From: Voacanga thouarsii | Taxonomy: Eukaryota; Streptophyta; Magnoliopsida; Gentianales; Apocynaceae | Length of the DNA stretch: 64,000 nt | Assembly (NCBI GenBank): GCA_026120185.1 | Contig: JANUWF010000008.1 | Span: 3,906,001-3,970,000 of the forward strand | Direction: 5' to 3' | Part shown: positions 10,079-22,541 of the stretch, piece after piece | Layout of the letters: each line of letters opens with the position of its first letter | How positions within the stretch are numbered: position 1 is the stretch's first letter | The notes under the pieces: model-generated | What the model saw: the letters and a program-made list of their open reading frames with translations, nothing else | The model's database searches: none | What the model was told of the DNA's origin: nothing | Translations under genes and position numbers: made by a program

Positions 10079-11452
10079 TGTTGGGTGTATCAAGAAAATT
10101 ACCAACAAAGTCACACAAATAATCAAGCTTTAATTAAAATACTAATTCCCAAACAACATAATTAGAGCAAGTACCCTCATCATTTAGTATAGGGTATTCT
10201 CAGTATGGAATCTATGGGCAAGTTGACAAATACCCCTACTTCACTCTTGTCTCATTGTTTAGCCATCCAAAATAAAGAGATAAAGCAAATAAAACTAGCA
10301 CAACTATCCACATAGAGAATACATCACCCTTCATATAAGATAAGTCACAAAAGGTCCCAAGAAAATTAGGATTTGGAAAAGGAGATTGGACATAATTCCC
10401 TAATATTAGCCAAGTATCAAAATACAACTTCAGATAATTGAATACCTGCTTTTGCATAGGTAAGGTTAACCTTAATTGAAACCTACTCTCTTTTAGGTTA
10501 TAAGACTCTTACCCTTAGCCCAATCAATGGGTATGTCTACCTCACAAATTAAACTAAAGAAGTATTCAAAGCAATAATCCCCAATTCAAATTCTGGAAGA
10601 AGCAATGTCCCCATCATTAGGAAACATTACAAACCTATCAATCACTAACTACTTTTCCCTAAAATCCCCTCTTGAGTTAATCAAAGGAAAACAAATCAAT
10701 TGAAATAATCAATTGGTATAATCAAGATTCAATTGAACCAAAAGAAGAACTTAATACAAAGCATAATTAGGGTACAAACTTTTAACTATAATTAAATCAA
10801 TTCAATCCCAAATTATCAAATTAGAATTAAAAAGAACGATAAAGAAAAACTCATGGACAAGTGTGATCCGTTTCTTCTTTGAAATTCCTCATGGCAGTAA
10901 TCATTTCTTCTCCTAAGATCCATCTTGGTCCTTCCTTCTTGCCTGCCTTGGTTTTCTCCAAGGGTTTTCGTATGATTTTTCTCTTGTAGCTCTCCGCTTT
11001 AGGGCTTAGAAAGGGGTATTTATAGTTTTCTCTTGCTGAAGTCTTGAAATTTGCTAAAATAGGAATATTCTACGACATTAAGCATCCTTGCTTAACTCCC
11101 TTAGTAGTGCCACCTCTGTCGATTTTTTTTCTCCACGGTGCTACTAGGTGGTGCCACCTAGCTCACTATTAGTGACTCCACTTATGTTCTACTGCTCGAC
11201 CAGCCTTGAAAATTCTAGTTGAGCAACACTGCTTCTCCGATGTTGAGTAGCATTACTTCTCCGATATTGAGTAGTGCCACCTATGCTGGCTTGAGTGGCA
11301 CTGCTTAACTCCTGTTCAACTCATTTTTTGTGCTCTTTTTGCCGTATCTCTTCAATGTATCTTCAATCAACAAACTTACATAAATTAAGGTGAAAAGGTG
11401 TAGATGAGTAGTCATCTAAATAAGATTTCATTCCAATTCTAACACCAATGAC
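10079..11452 (-). mobile_element. Solo Tat-type LTR, diverged
   Basis: The left part (10090-10260) matches the U5 end of the LTR at 4850-5050: gggtgtat, tttaattaaaa, gagcaagta, a tatagggta-like word and cattgttta in the same order. The right end near 11452 reads TGTCATTGGTGTTAG on the minus strand, a diverged LTR start. A TATA-like box is at 11017-11024 (minus: actataaata). The motif cluster is at 11085-11335. No internal region is attached, so this is a solo or truncated LTR. Confidence 0.7.
11085..11335 (-). promoter_or_regulatory. Copy-specific motif cluster in U3 (tagtgccacc type)
   Basis: Repeated words: tagtgccacc (about 11105 and 11274), ggtgctactaggtggtgcca (about 11138), ttctccgatgttgagtag and ttctccgatattgagtag (about 11235 and 11258), gagtggcactgctt (about 11304). 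The position upstream of the TATA box matches the clusters in the other Tat LTRs, but the word itself differs. Function unknown. Confidence 0.5.
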
Positions 11453-13561
11453 ATAGAATATATGCACAAGTATATCACTAATGAGAATAGCTCAATACCC
11501 TTTCAAATTCAATTCTTATTTCCAAAACATACACGCATTAATTTCCATCCCAAAATACTTTTATAACTCATGAAATCTGCTAATATTTCAAAATATACAG
11601 TTGACCAAACAACTTTCCAAAATTTGTAGAAGGCACAATATTTTCATACTTCACAAAGAACTATTTAATAGATAATGAAAATTGGAGCAAATAATTTTAA
11701 AGTTCATGCTCTAGTTTTCGCAAACATCTGCATGGAAATGAATTCATATTCAATTATTATAAACATTTCGTAATAAATAATACATGGCTCCCAAATCATG
11801 CACAACAACTTTTAGTAGGTTTCTAAAATAGATCTTGCATAAAGTATTTCCTGTGCATAAGGGCTTATAATTCTCTCTTTAAAATCACATATCGAATCAA
11901 TCATGAATATAAATAAATTTTATGATATTAAAACTTACATATCAAGTCTAGTAAAGTTTTCAAAATAGCTCAAGAGTAAAACATTTCATGAAGTGGAAGA
12001 TCTTACATCAAGCATAGAAAATTTTTGTGAATGCGAATGCAAGGACTTACATTATACATAAAAGTGTTTTCATGAACAGAAGTATTTACATTTCCAAAAA
12101 TAGCTTATATGTAAAACATTTCATGAATGCAAGGACTAACCTTGATCCAAGAAAAATCAAAAGTCCTAAGTTAGTTGATTAGTCCTTGACCTTCGATATC
12201 CACCATATCTACCATTCAAATAATGCCACTATCAAACCCCTATTTTAATTCTCAATAAAGTAACCCATTCCCAATTATAATCCTAATCCACTACATCAAT
12301 AAATCGTTCATTTAGGCTCACAACCCCTAATCAAATGATCCCAAACACAAATCAACATAGGTAACTTTATATTAGAGCCACATAATGTATAAGAATATCA
12401 ATCAAATAAGCTAACAATTCAATTATCATAATCATTCAAAATTTCAATTAAAACTCAAGGAATTTTCTTCATGAAATCTTATTTTCAAAGGTAAGCTATA
12501 TTTGTAAACAATTTTCAGCATGCATAGGTTTCAATTCTTGCATGCAAACATCCATATAAACTTGCCAAAATGTTCCCAAAACTTCATGATACAAAGTTAA
12601 ATAAGCATATATTTGTTTTCTAGAAAAATCCTCAATAGACCAAAGCTCAATCGTAATAAAAAAAAAAAAAAAAATCTATTTTAGATTGTTAAATAGGGCA
12701 GCTAATAAAGTAGTCTTTCGATCAAGCAAATGAATTCACTTTTTCCTCAAACTTTCCAATATTAAACTACAACATATATACTGGTATTTCAAGTTAAAAC
12801 CCCTTTAAAATCATCCACATAGACTTATCGTTTAAATAACTCAAAATAAAGTATTATCATAAACAAGAATTGGACAACTTTTGCATGATTCAACATTCTA
12901 AGTAGTAATTCTTATGTGAAAAATCTCCTTTAATGAATCAAGTTATGTAAGGCCCCAACACAATTCAATCAAAATAACTCATTTCTAAGACACGAAAGTA
13001 ACATGCTTTACATAGAAATTTTCCAGAAAATGGACTAAGATTCTGTATAGCATAAATATTAGTTCTTTACATGATCTCAATACAAAATCAACACTATAAT
13101 ACTCATAAGACATAGTATAATCTTAGTCGATCAAACCCTAACAAGAGTTATTCGGAATTCATACCTAATTTAACCATTATTTTAACATGAACATAAATCT
13201 AACATACAGAACAATATTTTGTTTTGCAAGGTAAATTAGGTAGCTTGAATAACCTCAAATCATCATGAAATCATCACATTATAAGGTATATTGATAGTAG
13301 AACATCTTGTAATTGAAATACCTACAAAATCCCATTCAAATAATGCCAAAAGATCATACTTTTTAAAGTATCACAATTTTCCAGCAACAACATAGATTTC
13401 GGACACTAGGTTTTGAAGTAAAAGATGATGTTTCTTTTTTTTTTTTTAATTACCTCTTGAAGAACTTGATGAGTGGCTTTGAGAAACACTAGAAAAACTT
13501 TCTTCTTCAACAATCCATGCTAGGGTAAAATTAAGAGGGTAAGAGAAAGGGACTTTTAGCC

Positions 13562-13598
<37 letters not shown>

Positions 13599-14053
13599 AA
13601 CAGCTAAAGTGTTTTAGGGTAAATTTTGCTTTAGATAAATGAGATAGCCAACTAGGGGCTCAGGCTAGGGCTTTAGATGTTTCTTGGCCAATAAGTAAAA
13701 TGAGTGTTTAAGATTAGATTACATGGAAAAGAGGTAAAACAAATGGCTTAGATCCTACAAGATGGGTGGTTAAGATCAAGCAAGATGGATGGATGGGATT
13801 AAGTTACTTGGAGAGCAAATCCTAGGACCTAAGGAACTTAAAGTGGCTTCCAAGGCTAGGGGTAGAACAAATAATATTAATTGCTTATAAATTGTTTAGG
13901 TTAGGGTTAAGCTAGTAAAAGCCTTTAGGAAAAGTCTTGGGTTGACTAAGACTTTTAATAGTTCACGAGTTTAATTGCCATCCCATGTAATAAGAAATCT
14001 AATTGTCTAAAAAACTAAATTCCAACTTTAATATTTTCATTTATTACATTATT
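11453..14053 (-). mobile_element. Chromovirus-type LTR sequence, truncated (T0)
   Basis: There is no ORF over 2.6 kb. The part around 11780-12180 is homologous, in the same direction, to 15270-15620 (shared words acatggctc, aaatagatcttgcataa, tccttgacc/tccttag). That piece belongs to a minus-strand LTR with the GTGAGTCCTGTGTG-like R/U5 motif. The 13560-13900 stretch resembles the U3 of chromovirus LTRs. The left end is cut by the Tat LTR at 10079-11452. Internal short duplications of gtaaaacatttcatgaa occur at about 11975 and 12113. Confidence 0.45.
13565..13596. repeat. (AG)16 microsatellite
   Basis: Uninterrupted dinucleotide repeat of 32 bases inside the truncated gypsy LTR. Confidence 0.97.
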
Positions 14054-15640
14054 TATAATGCCCCATTATATACATAACCCAATCAGATCGGGGATGTTGC
14101 TACGTTCTTAGGATAGAGGTTTTTAAAATACGGTACAAAACTAAATAAATTAATAAACTTCAAAATTCTAAACTTAAATTAAAAACTCAAAATCTATTAC
14201 ATGCCCATCTTAAAATTAAGGATCAAATATAATGTTCTCAATATCCAAACAAAGATAAAACATAATGTATCATTATATTGATAAGATTATAGAGAGACTA
14301 GTCTAAGATCCTTGTCATGATAAGCAAAACTCACCCTAAAAACATGATTAGAGGAATTAAAAATAATCTCAGTAAGTTCTGTAGAGTGATTGTGTTAGTT
14401 ATAAAAGCATGTCATTTTATATGAGAAATATTAATTTGAATGGTTATAAATATATTATGTGTGCCTTCATGCATTTACAAAACAGTATATTATTCGTGTG
14501 CAAAAACCAACAAGTTCAATTTATTTCCTATGCCGAAAAATATTTTGTCGAGTAAAAGTTCAACAACAAAAATTCTAGAGTATAACATTTATTTAAGTTG
14601 AGCCTTTTAACCATTTCCAATTCCAACATCTATTATCATGATTTTATTGTTTTGAAGGGCATTGCAAACTAAAATCCCAACAATCAAGTTGGTTTACTTT
14701 CTACTGAGAGTGGCTCCTCAATTTCTCTGACCAATAATCATGTCTGGATGTCCCACTTTTGACCTCCAGCTTCCCTTAGAGACCGTGTTGCTAGCAAAGG
14801 ACTAGGCTCAACATCTAGTACTGTCATCTCGTTTGGAAAGAGACAAACTTCTGGAGATGGCCAATCTACTGGAAGTCTTTCTCAATCTAACCTAAGTTAG
14901 TACAAGGGCTTTGCCCGTTGAATACTTAAAGAATAATTATTATTCAATTGCCTCAAAACAATTCCTTTTCCCCTGTGGAATATATATCAATTTTCTATTT
15001 TCCCAAAATATTGTTCCAATCTTAAAATTTTAATTTTCAGTTTTATCCTAACTAAAATTCTAAAATCATACTTTTCCCCAACACACCAAAATATATTTTG
15101 TATGTCCATTGTAACAATTTTATTCAATGAATGATGAATTGATACTCATAAATTATCTTGTAAAAGCAATAATAATTAGAGCCATCATAAATAATTTCAT
15201 TCTATGACTTTTGCAATTGTATACGTGAGAGAAAATTCATAAATTTAATAGTCATACTCATTCTCTAATTATTGATGCGTGGCTCTTAATTATATACACA
15301 ATATTCATGAAAAGATTTCTCCAAAATAGATCATGCATAAACATTTTATGTATATCCAAGAATTTAATTCCTAAGTATAGAGACACTCTCAAAATATCAT
15401 AGCATAAATGATTTCATAATATGTGTAACATATGTTTCAAGATATTCAAGGATTTTACACTTTCCAAGATCATTCATACAAAAGCTCTTAACATGTATAC
15501 ATCATTTCCATGAATGTGTACGCAGGATCTTACAAATTTTGAAGGGAAAAAATCACTTCTATAGAAGAGGATTCATGAGATATAAGGACATTCCTTAGTC
15601 CTTAGCAAAAAAGCGCAATGAATCTAGCTTAGTGTGTTGG
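14054..15640 (-). mobile_element. Chromovirus-type LTR (T1)
   Basis: The sense 3' end lies at about 14054 (GGGGCATTATA, a diverged form of GGGGTGTTACA). It carries the R/U5 motif cagtaagttctgtagag at 14370, equivalent to agtgagtcctgtgtgtgc at 22019 and aagtcctgtgtatgctagc at 56972. The block at 14760-14920 (tctcgtttgg, ctaacctaagttagtac) matches 57540-57650. The sense start is not clear. The stretch 15641-15870 shows nothing definite. Confidence 0.6.
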
Positions 15641-15870
15641 TCCACAACCCTCCATTTTCTCAAAATCTATCATATACAAAATTTTCCAAACAAAACTCCA
15701 GCCACAATCCTAGTGTAACTAGATCATCACTTATGCCCTTAGTATTCCTAACCTTCTAACAGAGGTACTTAGTCATAAATATTATAAATAACCTCACTAG
15801 AGGTCTAATCAACACACAAAGGTATTCAACCACCAACTAAACATTGTACTTAACAAAATTTTTAATTTAT

Positions 15871-15972
15871 TGGTACGTTAGATTTGGGTATATAAAAACT
15901 ATTTATTTTTAAATATATTCCCAATCAAGTGTTAATTAAAACATTAACTATAAATCTATCTATCTATCTATC

Positions 15973-16015
<43 letters not shown>

Positions 16016-17133
16016 TCAGCACAAAGAATAGTATAGGGAATGAACGAGTATCGATCCTAAAGAAACAAGTACAATTAACTACTTTTAATCCATTTTAACA
16101 CATTCAACTAAGGAGATAAAATAAATTCAAGTAAAATATATACAAAATCAAAGATAAGGATTAAAGACATGTACTTTGGTAGAATTTCTTAAAGATATAA
16201 CGATGACTAAGTTAATTAGCAATTATCACAATTCATTTACCAATTTTGGATCATGAAGGATTTCCAAGATAAAATCCACCATCTATCAAGTTATAGATTC
16301 AATATCTTTTAGCTAAATTAGTAGATATTTCAATCTCACCAAAACAAGAAAAAAGATGCATTAAGGTCAATTCCTCAACAAATACATCGTTAGATGATAT
16401 TAAGCATAAAAGAAATTAACATCCCTTTTCTCTAGGTGAGATTAAAATTCTTAATTACTTTAGCTTTTTCAATCCTAACATCTCTTTTGAGTCAATTAAG
16501 AGATATATAACAGTTGGTTAATTAAAGTCTTAATGTTTTTAAGAAAAGGTTAATCAATTTGGAGTAGGCTAATAGCAATATTAGGGGTTAATTTGCAAGC
16601 TTAGCAAAATTAATCTAGTTTGACAAAGCAAGGGAATTTAAGTCGATAAGATAGATTCATAAAACCAATTGCTCTAAGATAATTGCATCAATGATAGGTT
16701 TCTTAAATTAATTTCAAGGCATACACTTAAAATAAGTGGTTTCCTAATTGACTTAGATTTATTTTTATTAGTTTCCTTATTTATTCATGTTTCAGTTTAT
16801 GTAGTTTCCTTATTTGTTTTTCCTCAATTTATTTATGTTTAATTCATCATAAGAATTCATTACAGTTAATTGTTGACAAGAATTGTTTTTAAGGTCAAGA
16901 TAAGAAAAGAATATAAGAGTATACTTCTCTTAACCCATATTTAAATGACATGTATTTTTAGATATTATGATTCTCCTACAACATGTTTCAATAAAATTCC
17001 AAGGAGAACTCTTCTACAATAAATCTAAGTCAAAGTATCATAGAATAGAGGGAATGAATAGTCATTGTACTAAAAAATAACTCAAATATACCTTAAATGC
17101 CTACAAAAATATAGATGAAATTAAACCCTATCA
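15871..17133 (-). mobile_element. Tat-type LTR, minus strand (L4)
   Basis: The sense start TGATAGGGTTTAATTTC is at 17133 and the sense end ...CTAACGTACCA at 15871. The U5 half matches the LTR at 4848 onward: tgttaattaaaacattaa, tatagggaat, tatcgatcct, aaacaagtac. There is no PBS beyond the end, so it is a solo or truncated LTR. The middle (16550-16960) diverges from the other copies. Confidence 0.75.
15954..16014. repeat. (ATCT)n(AC)n compound microsatellite
   Basis: About five ATCT units are followed by about twenty AC units. The array sits in the U5 half of L4 at a place where the other Tat LTR copies have a short acacata/tatacaca word, so it grew from that seed. Confidence 0.95.
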
Positions 17134-17179
17134 TTATTTTTGTGTTGAATTCATGCCTAAATGACTACTGATTCAAACT

Positions 17180-18050
17180 ATTTTACCGTTTTTTGTGCAG
17201 AATTAATAGAATGTGAGGATTTGGAAAATAAGGTAAAATATAGGGTAAACAGAAGAGAAAATAGATTTTAAATGGCACCACTTGATCCTCACCGAGCAGG
17301 TTGCTTAGATAGTGAAAAAGCCAATGTTTATTAAGACAAGAAGCAAGCGATGCTGCATGGTTAAGGTTAAACGGTGCCACTTAGTTACAGAAAAGGAGAA
17401 AAATAAAGACTGAGCAAGGCCACTTGGTATGTAGAATTCCACTATGTTTTGGCAGTCTTTATATGGTTTTAAAAGGTGGAAAACCTATAAAAAGAGAAGG
17501 AAACAAACCCTAGAGAGGCAGTTATTCTTGGGATGTGCACACCTGTAAAGAACTCCCAGATAATTTAAGGAAACATTAATAGAAGGAGGATCAAGGGAAA
17601 TCTTAGAGAAGAAGAGAAGAGTTGATCAAAAAGATCTTAAAGAAGAAGAATGAAGCTTACTTGTCTATGAGTAATTTCTTCCCCCCCTCCCCCCCATTTT
17701 TTGTAATCTATATTGACAATTTGAGTTTATTATGCTTTTATTTGTAAAGGATGAACCCTATGTTTATGTTCTGGGATTGGCATACTATTTTGATCATTTG
17801 AAATCAAATTTATATTATTTGGTTATTTAAGATTATTGTATTGAATTGGTTATTTGTGGTTGTTCTTTTTTAATGAATTCGAGAGACGGGGTTAGAAAAG
17901 CATCAACTTGACTAATTCAATATTTGTTATCCATCAATTAACTTGAGAGAATGGTTAGGGATTAGAACTTTTGATAGCAATCAATCTAACCAAAATGGAA
18001 CAATTAATTAATGGGGATGGAGGGCTAAGATATTAATTAAGAATCCTTAG
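17180..18050 (+). mobile_element. Tat-type LTR, plus strand, 5' truncated (L5)
   Basis: Begins with ttttttgtgcagaatt, which matches base ~130 of the complete LTRs. It has the motif cluster at 17270-17415, a TATA box (cctataaaaagagaag, about 17486), then a 5'-UTR-like agaagaagaatgaagctta that matches gaagaatgaggcttatc at 61651, and the U5 block up to about 18050. It lies head to head with L4. Confidence 0.65.
17270..17415 (+). promoter_or_regulatory. Copy-specific motif cluster in U3 (tggcaccactt type)
   Basis: Words: atggcaccacttgatc (17271), gcaagcgatgctgcatgg (about 17344), acggtgccacttagtt (about 17372), gcaaggccacttggta (about 17413). The cluster sits directly upstream of the TATA box at about 17486. 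Same layout as in the other Tat LTRs, different word. Confidence 0.45.
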
Positions 18051-18377
18051 AAAATATCAACTTTCAAGAGGCATCAAGGAGACCTTCAAAAATAGAAGCC
18101 AAGGATCAAGAGAGTTATCAAGAAATGGCTACCAAAAAGAGCTCAAAAAGATTAGAAACTCGCATAGAGAATCAAGGACAATCATTGCAAGATAAAAGAG
18201 ATCATGGAAATTAAATTTAGAATGCAGAAACAAGGGTTGCATGGCTTGAATACATGGGTATGCACCGAGCCATGAAATTTGCAGAACTCTGAGAACTCCC
18301 AGAAGTTGTGTACACTACTAGTTGCACAACTATGCACGAAGTCATGCAATTCACAGGCACTTGTGCACAATTAGATG
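18051..18377. other. Purine-rich stretch with catgcac/catggc words
   Basis: No gene. 18235-18370 repeats words around tgcatggcttgaatac, tatgcaccgagccatg, ctatgcacgaagtcatgc and is similar in layout to 8170-8345. Probably another variant of an LTR U3 motif region. It ends where the copia LTR remnant begins. Confidence 0.4.
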
Positions 18378-18879
18378 TGTTGGATTTCGTTCGTGCTAAA
18401 AAATTTATGCATAGTGAAAAATTAAAATAAAATCTACATAATAGAATCAATTGTATATAATTAAATGGGTTAAGAGGAGAGAAATCATGTGTTACCTAAA
18501 AATTGTAGCTTTTAAAATTTTTCCTCCATGCACGCAATTCCTCCGGAAATCTTCCAAGCCATGAACTACCAAATTCCAAGCACATGAATTTCTCCAAAAG
18601 TATCTACACAAATGACAGTACTCAAAATAGATGCCTAGAAATGGTGCTAGTAGAATTCTTGTGGCGGCAGTATAGGATTTGATTTGTTTCAGGAGAAGAA
18701 TAAAGAAAAAATTTTGGTTCCCCAAAAGTAGGAAAAAGTCTGATATTCAATCATAAAAAAGACGGTGTATGTATATATTAAAACTACCATCTCTGATGCT
18801 TCTCTGTTTCCTAAACCTTTTAGGAAGTATTAATAGAGCCCTTCTTTTTCCATTATAGTCTTGAGTTTTAAAATTTATA
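18378..18879 (-). mobile_element. Copia group-A-like LTR remnant, 3' half
   Basis: Begins tgttgg (the complement of the LTR end CCAACA) and contains the word tggcggcagtataggatt, equivalent to gtggcggctagggttagg in the complement of 30730. Interrupted at 18879 by the Mutator-like element and continued at 19799. Much more diverged than the copies at 29343 and 42826. Confidence 0.6.
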
Positions 18880-19798
18880 GGGCAAAATATGTCAGCCACC
18901 CTTAAACTTTCACAAATTTTGATTTTCACCATCGAACTTAAAAATGCTTGATTTTAGCCCTCAAACTTTTAAAACACATTAAAAAATAGCCATTTTAACA
19001 ATAAAAGCTTAAGTATAATACAAAATCTCTAGATTTTACCTCTCACTTTCCCATTTTTTATTTTTAAAATATTATTCTTCAACTTTAATCTTGCTCTTTT
19101 CTCTTCAAATTAGCTCTTCCATCAATTAAAACTATTAAGTGCTCACTGAAGTTTATCACATGACTTCCACATGACCTATTTTATAGGTATTTTCATTTAC
19201 TCAACTCTCACAATATGGTGATATCCTTCTAATTCTTATAAAATAACTTTTATATATGACAGGAAAAGACTACTGCAACTTGTGCGTCTTTCACTTCTCT
19301 TTTTAGATTTTTTTTGATAATTCACTTCTACTTTCAAATATATTCTTCCTTCCTATAGAGATACCAAGAAAATTACTATTCGTCAAGAATTGAATCTATT
19401 TTTTCTCTTCTTCATCTTTTTGTCTTAGTTTTGTTTATTAAATGGTAAAATATGTTATTTTTGTTATATAGTTAGATTCGAAAAAATGCGAAAGAGTTAT
19501 ATCAAGATTATTGAGTCGCCTAAATGGTTTGAAGTTAGATCTTAAAATTATTGTTGATAAATGAAGAAATTCAAATAGAAGAGAGTGAGATTAAAGTTGA
19601 CGAATAATATTTTAAAAATTAAAAACACGAGAATGAGAACTAAAATCTGGTGATTTTGTATTGTACTTGAGCTTTTATTGTTGAAATGACTATTTTTTAT
19701 GTGTTTTAAAAGCTCAAGGGCTAAAATCACACATTTTAAAGTTCGAAGGTGAAAATCAAAATTTGTGAAAGTTTAAAGGGGGCTGGCATATTTTGCCC
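18880..19798. mobile_element. Foldback Mutator-like (MULE) non-autonomous transposon
   Basis: A 919-bp unit with long terminal inverted repeats. The ends are gggcaaaatatgtcagcc at 18880 and, on the complement, gggcaaaatatgccagcc from 19798. The outer ~137 bases differ at only about 15 places, and weaker pairing continues to ~250 bases on each side. The flanks are aaatttata (18871-18879) and aaaattata (19799-19807), a 9-bp target duplication with one mismatch, the length expected for Mutator-type elements. No transposase ORF lies in the ~420-bp centre, so it would need a transposase supplied elsewhere. It is inserted in a copia LTR whose sequence continues on both sides. Confidence 0.85.
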
Positions 19799-20233
19799 AA
19801 AATTATAATTAAGCTCTTGAACTATAATAAGTTTATAATTAGACCACAAAAGTTTTGGTAATTGTAATTTTGACCCCTTTGATTATAACCACTTTATAAT
19901 TAGCTCATAATATTATTTTTCTCACCAAATTAACCCTATAATATTATCATATAGTATCTTGAGTACCCATTCCACTATTATATGTGACCCATTAGGTTTT
20001 TCGATCTACTGATGGCAAAATATGAACTAATCATAATAATTATAGAATTAGTAATCAGTGATAATTAGAACTAACTTATTAGTTATAATTAGAAAAATTT
20101 ATTAATTATCTAATTAATAAATTCATATTTAGCAAATCCTGAGCGGCATCTAGCAATGCATAATGACTATTCAAAAGTCCAAAAATTCTAATGGCTTGAC
20201 ATAAACCTTTCTATAGCAAAATATTAGTGCAAT
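19799..20233 (-). mobile_element. Copia group-A-like LTR remnant, 5' half
   Basis: Continues the LTR interrupted at 18879: ctcaccaaattaaccctat (about 19920), tgtgacccattaggttttt (about 19983), tctagcaatgcataatgac (about 20150) and atggcttgacataaac (about 20192) follow the order of the complement of 30520-30180 and of 39165-39270. It stops at gtgcaattga, where the Tat LTR L6 starts. Confidence 0.7.
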
Positions 20234-20402
20234 TGATAGGGCCTAAATTTAACAATATTTTTCTAGTTATTTGAGGTTATTTTGTGATACTTTTGATTCA
20301 ATAACTATCCAATTCCCTTACTATTTGATATTTTGTTCGTGAAAAGTGTTTTTGGTGATTTTATGCAAAAATTGATAAAATTAGAGATTAAAATGCGAAA
20401 TT

Positions 20403-20570
20403 CCAGTGGTGACCCATCACCAGCCCAAAGAAGCGGCTTGACGCTGGCCCTGTTATAGAATTTCAGGGCAAAACAAGGGAAAATGAAGAGTAATTGTGGT
20501 TTTCCAATGAAGAATTAGTGTTGGTCCAGAGGTGGTGAACCGACACCAGCCCTTGTTTGTTCAGAGGCAG
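20403..20570 (+). promoter_or_regulatory. Copy-specific motif cluster in U3 (ggtga...caccag type)
   Basis: Words ccagtggtgacccatcacca (20403), gcggcttgacgctggccc (about 20433) and aggtggtgaaccgacaccag (about 20530). Each is an imperfect dyad. They lie 110-280 bases before the TATA box at 20681, the same place as in the other Tat LTRs. Confidence 0.5.
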
Positions 20571-20680
20571 TTTGGAAATCCTTTTGCTAGAGAATTAGGA
20601 AGTTCCTGAGAAGTCTTCTAGTTTCCAATTTGTACTCAGCCCAGAACTTTTAGGAAACATTTTTTAGAAACAAAAAGGCC

Positions 20681-20690
20681 TATATAAATA
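20681..20690 (+). promoter_or_regulatory. TATA box of Tat LTR L6
   Basis: tatataaata preceded by ggcc and followed by ggaag, 447 bases into the LTR. Equivalent boxes in other copies: cctataaaaag (about 17486) and, on the minus strand, near 5826, 11020, 36118 and 52595. Expected start of LTR transcription about 30 bases downstream. Confidence 0.75.
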
Positions 20691-21604
20691 GGAAGAGTTG
20701 AAGTTTAAAATATGAATTCAAGGATCACAGCTAAAATCATTCATTAAAAGAGGAATTCATCACTCAAAAGGCATTGTTTCAAGAAAGTCTTCAAAGGAAG
20801 ACGAAGAAGAGGGCTTGTCAATGTTGTTACTGTATTTGGATATTATTTTTGGATCTATTATGTTAAATTAGTTTAGTCTTTTGTTAGATTAATTCCTATT
20901 CTCCGTATTTGATTATTTGTTTTTAGTAATGAATTGATGAGATTGGACCATTCTTCCAATTAACTTGAGAAAGAGGTTAGAAGATAGTTTTAATTACTCA
21001 ATTCTAATTTTATTTTCTTAACTAACTCGAGAGAAAGGTTAAGTCAAGAACTTCTGCAATCCAAGGTTGTTGATTTTACCTAGATAGGGGAATTAATGAA
21101 TTTTATACCTTTATCCCCTAGAGATAGGGATAATTATTAAGAACTTGTGTTCTATGTATCTTTTAGCTGTTTTAGTGAGACAGAGATGTCCATTAAATTA
21201 CTAAGAGATAGTGAAACTATAAATCGAGAGAGAGTGGATTTTGTATTACTCCATCATGATGCTAAGATAGTGATTAATTGAGATATTTGATAATGATTTA
21301 TTGTCATGTCTTTGAGTGTATCTATCTAATTACGTGTTTTCTCTCCTAGAGTTGTGTATATTTTTATCTTTATTTTTACCTTTATTCTTTATTACTTTAT
21401 TTGGTCGGTTAAACAATGACCGAAAGTAACTAATGTCAGTTGTTCCTTGAGAATTGATACTCGTTAATTCGCTATACTATGCTTAATGATGAGTATATTT
21501 GCTCATACGTAGGATATGGGAATTAATATTTTAATTAAAACTTGATTGGAAATTGACTTAAAATTACATGATTTTTACAACTCAAATCTAACACATCAAG
21601 TTTT

Positions 21605-21621
21605 TGGCACTGTTGCCCGAG
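21605..21621 (+). other. Degenerate tRNA-Asp primer binding site of L6
   Basis: tggcactgttgcccgag matches 13 of 17 positions of the tRNA-Asp complement. It lies six bases after the LTR end. The following internal bases (acaatatcatgaagcttg) equal those after the PBS of element 1. Confidence 0.8.
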
Positions 21622-21718
21622 AACAATATCATGAAGCTTGAAATTCATTAATTTAACCATGTTTATATATCTATATGTAAATATGTATATATATTTTTTG
21701 TGTATATAGGTACCATAT

Positions 21719-22541
21719 TGTAACACCTCATATTTTCATGGCGTAGTGGACAATAACTTTTGGATGTCGCCCCATCTGATTGCTCTAACAAGGGGTCTTT
21801 ATAACGAACTTCATCCAATAGGCAGCAGAATTTTTTTCCCAAAAGATCTTTGTTGAACACAAGAGGACACATAGAGTCTGACATTTGATATATATATACC
21901 CAGGTATAACTGACTCAAGGTATAGCATAAGCTTCTGGGAGTCCATTACGCTTCAACTACGCCTCTAATCCCTAAAATATTTCAAAGGCAATAATACACG
22001 TATGAGTAAAAATCACTTAGTGAGTCCTGTGTGTGCTAGTGATTTATAAAACAGATAGATAACATATTGTCAGTTGTCGCTTCCTAAAACCATTACGGGA
22101 AAGCATTGCATATGTTCACTGAAAATAGTTCTACAACTCCCTACTAGAGTATTTATCTAAAATCCAGTCATATTTAAAAACTGAGTTTTACCTAACATTA
22201 CTGCCCCATTTTTAAGAAAGATAGGCACCTCTCTCGATGGAAGGTTAGCCTGCGGGCAAAACTCACAAGTTTCGCCTTTGGCGTCACGATCTATTGTGCT
22301 AAGGACTTCGCCTTACAGCACTCAATCATGCATTGCTAGAAAGATAGAGTTTCCATCACAATCTACTTCAAATTATATCAATTCTTTTTACTTGCGGTAG
22401 TATAAGTCTCCATTTCGTACTGTCCTCAACACGAGGTTGACAAGGGTTGATCACAAATTGGGTGTCCTTGTTGGAATATATGCCATTTCGTACTGTCCTC
22501 AACACGAGGTTGACAAGGGTTGATCACAAATTGGGTGTCCT
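21719..22541 (-). mobile_element. Chromovirus-type LTR, truncated (T2)
   Basis: The plus strand starts tgtaacacctc, the complement of an LTR end GGTGTTACA. The word aaggggtctttataacga (about 21790) and the R/U5 motif agtgagtcctgtgtgtgc (22019) are those of the LTRs at 45507, 47941 and 56680. The block ctcacaagtttcgcctttgg (about 22261) matches 57190. It is cut by copia LTR B1, with a 73-bp duplication at the border. Confidence 0.75.

Larger units (their letters stand above)
20234..21598 (+). mobile_element. Complete Tat-type LTR, plus strand (L6)
   Basis: Starts TGATAGGGCC at 20234 and ends ACACATCA at 21598, 1365 bp, followed by a tRNA-Asp-type PBS at 21605. It has a clear TATA box and a motif cluster upstream of it. 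Only about 115 bases of internal sequence (21599-21715) remain before a chromovirus LTR, so the rest of the element has been lost. Confidence 0.88.

Noticed and set aside
20105..20233. Target-site duplication for LTR L6
   Set aside because: The right flank of L6 is lost (internal sequence and then a chromovirus LTR follow), so no duplication can be verified.
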